DNA of 64,000 nt from Mercurialis annua (taxonomy: Eukaryota > Streptophyta > Magnoliopsida > Malpighiales > Euphorbiaceae): assembly GCF_937616625.2 (NCBI RefSeq), contig NC_065571.1, forward strand, positions 53,243,651 to 53,307,650, in the 5' to 3' direction. The position numbers were made by a program, and so were the translations under genes. Under the pieces are notes generated by a model, which was not told the DNA's origin, ran no database searches, and saw only the letters and a program-made list of their open reading frames with translations. How positions within the stretch are numbered: the stretch's first letter is position 1; each line of letters starts with the position of its first letter. Shown here one piece after another: positions 58,659 through 64,000 of this stretch.

Positions 58659-61600
58659 TCACGGCGCGGAAGAATATCGCAAAGGAAATTCCTGTGAATC
58701 GGGTGCATATATATGGTCCAAAAGTGCAGACAGTTTGATACCAACAATTTTCACTTCTGAATTTCTGTGACCATTCAGAAATACATTTGTAATCTGCACA
58801 TAAACACAATGACTAACTTCAGACACCTATTTGCATTTGAAAAAAAGAACCTATAAGTTTAAGCACTGCATGATAGCTTTGCTAAACAAGAATGTTACCT
58901 GATCACATCCAAAAAGTTTAAGCACCCGCAGTGATGGACAGGTATCCACAATGAGACCCAAAGCCTCGTCTGTCAAGTTTCGGCACCAAGATAAATCCAA
59001 ATTTATCAAATTTCTTGAACGTTTCGCTAGCGATATGGCTGTATTATGACCAACCTAGAAAGAGGCCAAACATTCCTCTTATCAGTTAATGTTCTACATC
59101 ATTAGAATACTCAAACAAACAAGATACTTCGTGCTAACAGAACAATATGAGAAATGGAAAAACAGCATATTAAAGCTTAAAGGATAAATTTATACAGAAT
59201 CATGCAAGAAAAGCAACTAAACATGAGAAAAACCAATGATGCAATTCAAGTGGGAATCACAAGAACCAAACACTTCAGTAATCCCTGAAATGAGAAAACC
59301 CTCTCTCTCTTTATATATACACATAAATATGTATGTAGCAGGCAAAACGACAGCAGACCTTTTTTACATTATTCAGAGTAAGTTCTTTTAGAAGCTCCCC
59401 TGAAGATTCCAGGAATGCAGCAACACCTTCATCACTGTGCACAGAGAAGGGGTGAAAGGTGAATTTCTGAAGACTAAAATAAACACCAACATAACTCATC
59501 CCAATATACAAAGCAAAAAATGCATGATCAACGGTTCATTGACAGAAGATTGTCCAGATAAAACTTCACTTGGGAGACTGATCTATCTAACTATAAACAA
59601 TTTTGCACTTCTAAGGCTTTCTTTCAATAAAAGAATTTATTAGAACTTTTCAAGTCAATATCTCAAGAATTAACAGTTTGACATGGTCTAGCAATACAAA
59701 GGTAACAACTCTTTGGTCTTAAAAGGAAGATAAAATGTGCTCTCCTTGTATTGTCAATTGCTTCAAATCAAAGGGAGGAAAACAAACAGAAATACATTTT
59801 ATTTTGGCTCTAGGTCTGAGGCAAGAAAAGAATGATTTGGGTCAATTTGGTCAGTTCAATTCAGTAATTCTAGATGACCCATCATAAACACAGAGTATTG
59901 TATTTAAGTTATCATGGTCATAAGAAAGAATATCTTTCTTTATAAATTCTACTTTAAAACTGAAAAAAAAAATGGATCAGCTCATCAAATCCATTCCTTA
60001 AACACTAAGGCCATGTTGCCCCTGTGCATTTAACTCAAAGGTCAAGTTCCTGCTTAGTAAAAGAGGTTGGGCACTCGAGCATTTAACATCTTGTCCCTCT
60101 CCCTTGAATTGGCAAGGACTACCTTCTGGGACAAACAAATGTACTTTTGCCCACAAAATTGCCATATATTCATGTGAATAAACATGGAAAAACATTCAAA
60201 TAAATACATCATATATCATTAGCAGGCACCTCTAGTTAACAAATACAGAGAAAAAAGAATAACTCGTAGTCAACAGCCAAACAGAATACTTAATAATTGC
60301 TCCCTGATTTGATTTGATCCCTTATTAATTTCTTTTATTTTGACAAGAATTCATAAAAAACACTGTCAGGCCCAAAGTCAAATTGATGCATACGAACTCA
60401 AGCAGAGAAAATAAACCATCCACGGAAGGGAAAAAAAAAAGCATTGACTACAAGATAAAGACCTGAATGAATTGAGGCAAAGCTTTAATGCTTTAATTTC
60501 TCTGCAGCCATTCGCAAGATACCCTAAAGAAGAATCCGTCAGCTTCCTTAAGTTAACAAGGTCTAGGGCACATAGTCTAGGACATGTTTCAGCTATGACT
60601 TTCAAAGAAGAATCAGTTAGTTGCCTGCACAAAATTAGTAAAATTAGTATTAATCCTCAAAAGAAATGAACATTTAAGAAACATCACAACCACAAATGTT
60701 TGGCAAGCTCACATGCAATCAGCTAAACCAAGCTCCTTAATATTATGACCACAAGAAACTAAAAATTGCCGCAGAAAATCATCACAAACAGTTTGAATTC
60801 CTGCTACAGATAATACTTCCAAATGTTCAAGCTTCTTTAATGCTGGCAAAATGAGCATTACGTCGATGCTTTCGCAGTCATCAATATATAATTCCCGAAG
60901 AACAGATCCCAATGAGTCTGCTATAATACCAACACTAGAGAACGTAAGAAGGGAGCACCGACTGAGATTTATAGATCTTAGAGAAACAGCAGAAGCAACA
61001 AGTGAACTCAGCCCAATATCTGAAAGACGGCATGCCCCAGAAAGGGATAAAGTAATTAGATCAGGCAAGCTTCTTGATGACCTAGCTAATGTAGCAGGTA
61101 AAATATAATCAGGCATGCAGCGACCACATTGGTCAAGTTGTAAAACCTGATTAAAAGAAATGAAAAAAACATGAAAGTCAGATTGTTGCAATATCCAAGA
61201 CAATAGAAGTCCAACTTGAAGAATAAATAAATAATTTCCATAAACAGAAAAAACAAATAGCTCTCCAACTAAATCACAAATTTTGAAATGTAAAAGAAAT
61301 CTCATAGAAGCTTGCAAATAGCATGAGTAGACACAACTGTAAAAACATGAACGGTAGAATATTCGACTCAACTATTTAAGCAGCAAGTAACATGGTGTTA
61401 GAATCTATATTCAACGATGCATCTTGAAATTCAAAATACAAATCTGGTGCAGCAAAAGTTTTCAGTCCTTTTATCATTTATTGTTTTAGATAACTATATA
61501 AACCAATTGAGCAGTATCAATTTAACAAAGTGAGAACAAGAATGCAATAAATTCAGGTGTTCTCCCAATGTGGACTCAATGATAATCATTTAACATTCAA

Positions 61601-63228
61601 AATAACATACGTTCACTTTCAAGTGTGCTTATTGCATATAATGTGCATCCAATTTCCTTTGACGGCTTCCTAAAAGCCTTTCAACATCTAGATCACTGCA
61701 AGTTCATTTCACTTGTTATGTATAATTTAATCACCAAAAAAGGTTAAAGTGCAAATGAAAACAAAGACCCCGGATAAGATTTGAACACAAACAAAAGATT
61801 ATATCCTCGATGGATCACACAATTGCAACGACTATCAGACCTCATTTCAAAAAACAACGTAAAAGCATGCAATGCACAAACTAAATATTTCACAATCACA
61901 CTAACTACCTTTAAATTGTTGGTGGCACAGCTTTCAAAAGATTTCACAAACTCTTCCTCTGTCATCCATGAACAATCCTTAATACGGATCTCTGTAGGTG
62001 AACCACGGACAAGAAGATCTAAAAAACAGCTATTCATTTTTCTACAGTCACAGAGCAGTTGGCAAAGTCTATGCCTCAAAGCATCAGGGACATGATCAAG
62101 TGAAGAGACAGCATCAGCATTCCTGACAATAATTTTCATGCATAAATCTTGAAGAGAAGGAGCAGATGCTCTTGACCAATTCAAACCCTGCCCACTTCGC
62201 GGAACCCATGTTATCGGCACCGACTGTGCTTTATCTAAAGTGGAAATCCCCGGTGAATTAAGCTTTTTAGTTCTATCCCTAATAATCTTCATAGCAGTAG
62301 AGAAAGGACCAGGCCAGTCTTCAATTTCCTCATTCTCCTCCGCAGATGGCACTTGTGCATCAACTTCAGGAGGCAATATCTCCTCCTCTTGATGATTAAA
62401 CTGAGCAAACCGAGACGCGTTTCTTCTTGCTATATCACGAAATTGATCCATTCTCCGTTCATTTTTCCTAGTATTTGTGTCAATATTCCTATTTATATTC
62501 CTAGTCTGTCTTTCATTCTCCAATGCGACATTCACACTATCCCCTAAACTAGCCACCAAATCTTTAACTTTGGATTCCAATTCCAATTCTAATGCATCTT
62601 TATCAGCCGAATTCGATGCATCATCATCGAATTTCGCTTTACCTTTCTCTTCTGTACTATACCTACTCTTTCTTTGCACTAAATTACTAATTTTATTATC
62701 CTCAAATTCCTTAGGATCACAATTCTCATTAACAACGAAACCCTTACTCTGAATTTCCTCAAATTCCTCAGTTAATTTCCTCTTCCCTTCGGTTTTCGAC
62801 TTCTTAGCACTTCCATTTTCTTCAACATTCAAATTACCATTACTAATCTCTTCTCTAATAATATCAACAACACTACTAGAACCACTACTAATATTATTAA
62901 CATACACAACTTTTCTCTTAGAAGCACAATTATTATTTTCTTCCACATTACCTCGCTGTTCATCTCCTTCAGCCGCATTCATCTTCCTTTTCCGTGACAC
63001 ATTTTCAAGGCTTTGATCAACCGATTTAGAAGCCAGACGGACGCTCCTCCGTGTTGCGGTGGAAGGGGAGGGACCCGAGTGCTGAGACAGCGAAGATTGA
63101 CGAACCAAAGGTTCGTGGATCTTTGCGGGAGTGATGGGCTCGGGTGTGGGTCGTTCTTGTCGGGGTTTATCTTTGGTACAAGAACCGGGAGCAGGAAAGG
63201 GAATTTCGCGAGACCGGAGAGAGACCAT
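58659..63228 (-). CDS. RAD7-like leucine-rich-repeat protein
   Basis: Matches what I recall of Arabidopsis At2g06040, an RNI-like/LRR protein related to yeast RAD7 (global genome nucleotide-excision repair, part of a ubiquitin-ligase complex). Six exons join in frame to 760 residues: 63228-61909, 61146-60713, 60624-60463, 59434-59359, 59054-58899, 58793-58659. The first 300 or so residues are disordered, basic/acidic and nuclear-type (TATRRSVRLASKS, SRKRKMN, AKKSKTEGKRK). A conserved segment follows from about 310, then LRRs of the cysteine-containing type from about 405 to 735: LRSINLSRCSLL, NIKELGLADCMQLTD, LINLDLSWCRNLTDEAL, LRVLKLFGCDQIT. The repair role is inferred from RAD7 similarity. 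No F-box is evident. The ATG at 63228 is the first in a long open frame. It is the right border of the syntenic block. Confidence 0.92.
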
Positions 63229-64000
63229 GGCTTTCTGATGCCGTCGCCGTCGCCGTCGGTTAGAGAAGAAGTAGGCGGAGAAGGTGGAGATTGAAATGAA
63301 ATAGACGGGAGTAGGGAAGTGTGCTGTGTAAGCTGCGTTTAGCGCCTTTTTTAGGGTTTGGGTGTTTGTTTCGCTTGTTTGGGTCTTTTCTTTCTCTTTG
63401 CGCGACGCTTCGGGTTTCCCGCCAAAATTTACAACAAGAGTCTTTTGTTTTTTTTTATTATTATTAATTTAGCAGAACAAATGATCGATTCACCCTCAAC
63501 GTGGCACAAAATACCAAACAAGTCATATTCGAGGCATTTAATTCAATTCAGCCCAAAATCGGATCAATTCAACCAACAACTTAGCAAAACTGGATTAATT
63601 TTATCATTTTGGCATAAAAAAAGTGAATTATCTAATTAAAAAAATTAATCCTAATTAATTCTAAATAATCTTAATAAACATTAATTCAAATCGATCCTCA
63701 CATAATCTTCAGATCCATCATGAAATTTAAAGACTATGGTAATATAAGGAACAAAAAAATGGTTGAAATTATGCCAATTAACTAATTTAACCGTTCGAGA
63801 CGGTTTTTTACTAACAAAAGAGTGAAATATTTGCTAAAAGTAACTATAGAAAACACCTTAAATTGATTGACAATAGTCTTGAAAATTATAGAGATTTTTT
63901 TATTTGAATAATTGCTTGTCATATTAGTTTTTATTAATTATAGTAATCTTTTGAGAATATTATAGTAAATGTATTAAATATAAAATGTACAAAAAAATAA
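63229..64000. other. Upstream region of the RAD7-like gene
   Basis: 63229-63420 (CGTCGCCGTCGCCGTC, TTTCTTTCTCTTTGCGCG) is the probable 5' UTR/promoter on the minus strand; ACCCTAAAAAAGG-like sequence at about 63345 is typical of plant translation/replication gene promoters. Beyond it is AT-rich DNA with no gene. Confidence 0.4.

Noticed and set aside
1..64000. CRISPR arrays, prokaryotic operons or phage-like systems
   Set aside because: Spliceosomal introns, plant proteins and plant transposons make this nuclear plant DNA; tandem repeats here lack regular unique spacers.

Overview
This is a stretch of nuclear DNA from a flowering plant. It is strongly AT-rich. Genes are split by GT-AG introns, intergenic space is filled with plant transposons, and every recognisable protein has a land-plant relative. 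Four of the genes (FIP1-like, ORG4-like, a plastid-type GNAT and a RAD7-like LRR protein) lie in the order I recall for Arabidopsis At2g06005, At2g06010, At2g06025 and At2g06040. That suggests a eudicot with conserved microsynteny; I cannot name the species. There are no bacterial-type operons, CRISPR arrays, or tRNA or rRNA genes that I can see.

Layout. 1-9.3 kb has no genes. It holds GC-rich palindromic arrays, a CCGCGG foldback element, a 1.46 kb long-terminal-inverted-repeat element with a second element nested in it, a small Mutator-like MITE, and a 3.2 kb solo LTR with an exact 5-bp target duplication (ATTAC). 9.3-11.6 kb has a reverse-oriented SINE and a Helitron end. Genes then run: aleurain-type cysteine protease (11.6-14.0, +); FIP1-like membrane/coiled-coil protein (15.3-20.7, +) with a 906-bp hAT-like element in an intron; TTLL12-like protein (21.3-27.2, -), convergent with FIP1; OXS3-like stress protein (29.4-30.8, +); intronless RRM-like protein (32.6-33.4, +); ORG4-like protein (35.8-37.9, +); intronless four-helix membrane protein (39.2-39.9, +); GNAT acetyltransferase (42.1-44.3, +). 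44.3-58.6 kb is again transposon land: a gag-only ORF between direct repeats, a 2.5 kb solo LTR with 5-bp duplication ATTTG and an internal palindromic array, a 566-bp Helitron, and MULE-like remnants. The last gene is the RAD7-like LRR protein (58.7-63.2, -).

Exon models were built by hand from splice signals, reading-frame continuity and remembered family sequences. The multi-exon models close in frame at 359, 359, 866, 252, 188, 308 and 760 codons, which matches the expected family sizes where I know them. The genes are unrelated housekeeping, trafficking, stress and repair functions and do not form a pathway.

I did not find a clearly new biological system. The most unusual features are the GC-rich self-complementary arrays that recur inside otherwise AT-rich mobile elements, the gag-only element, and a conserved-site Asn-to-Thr change in the TTLL12-like protein.
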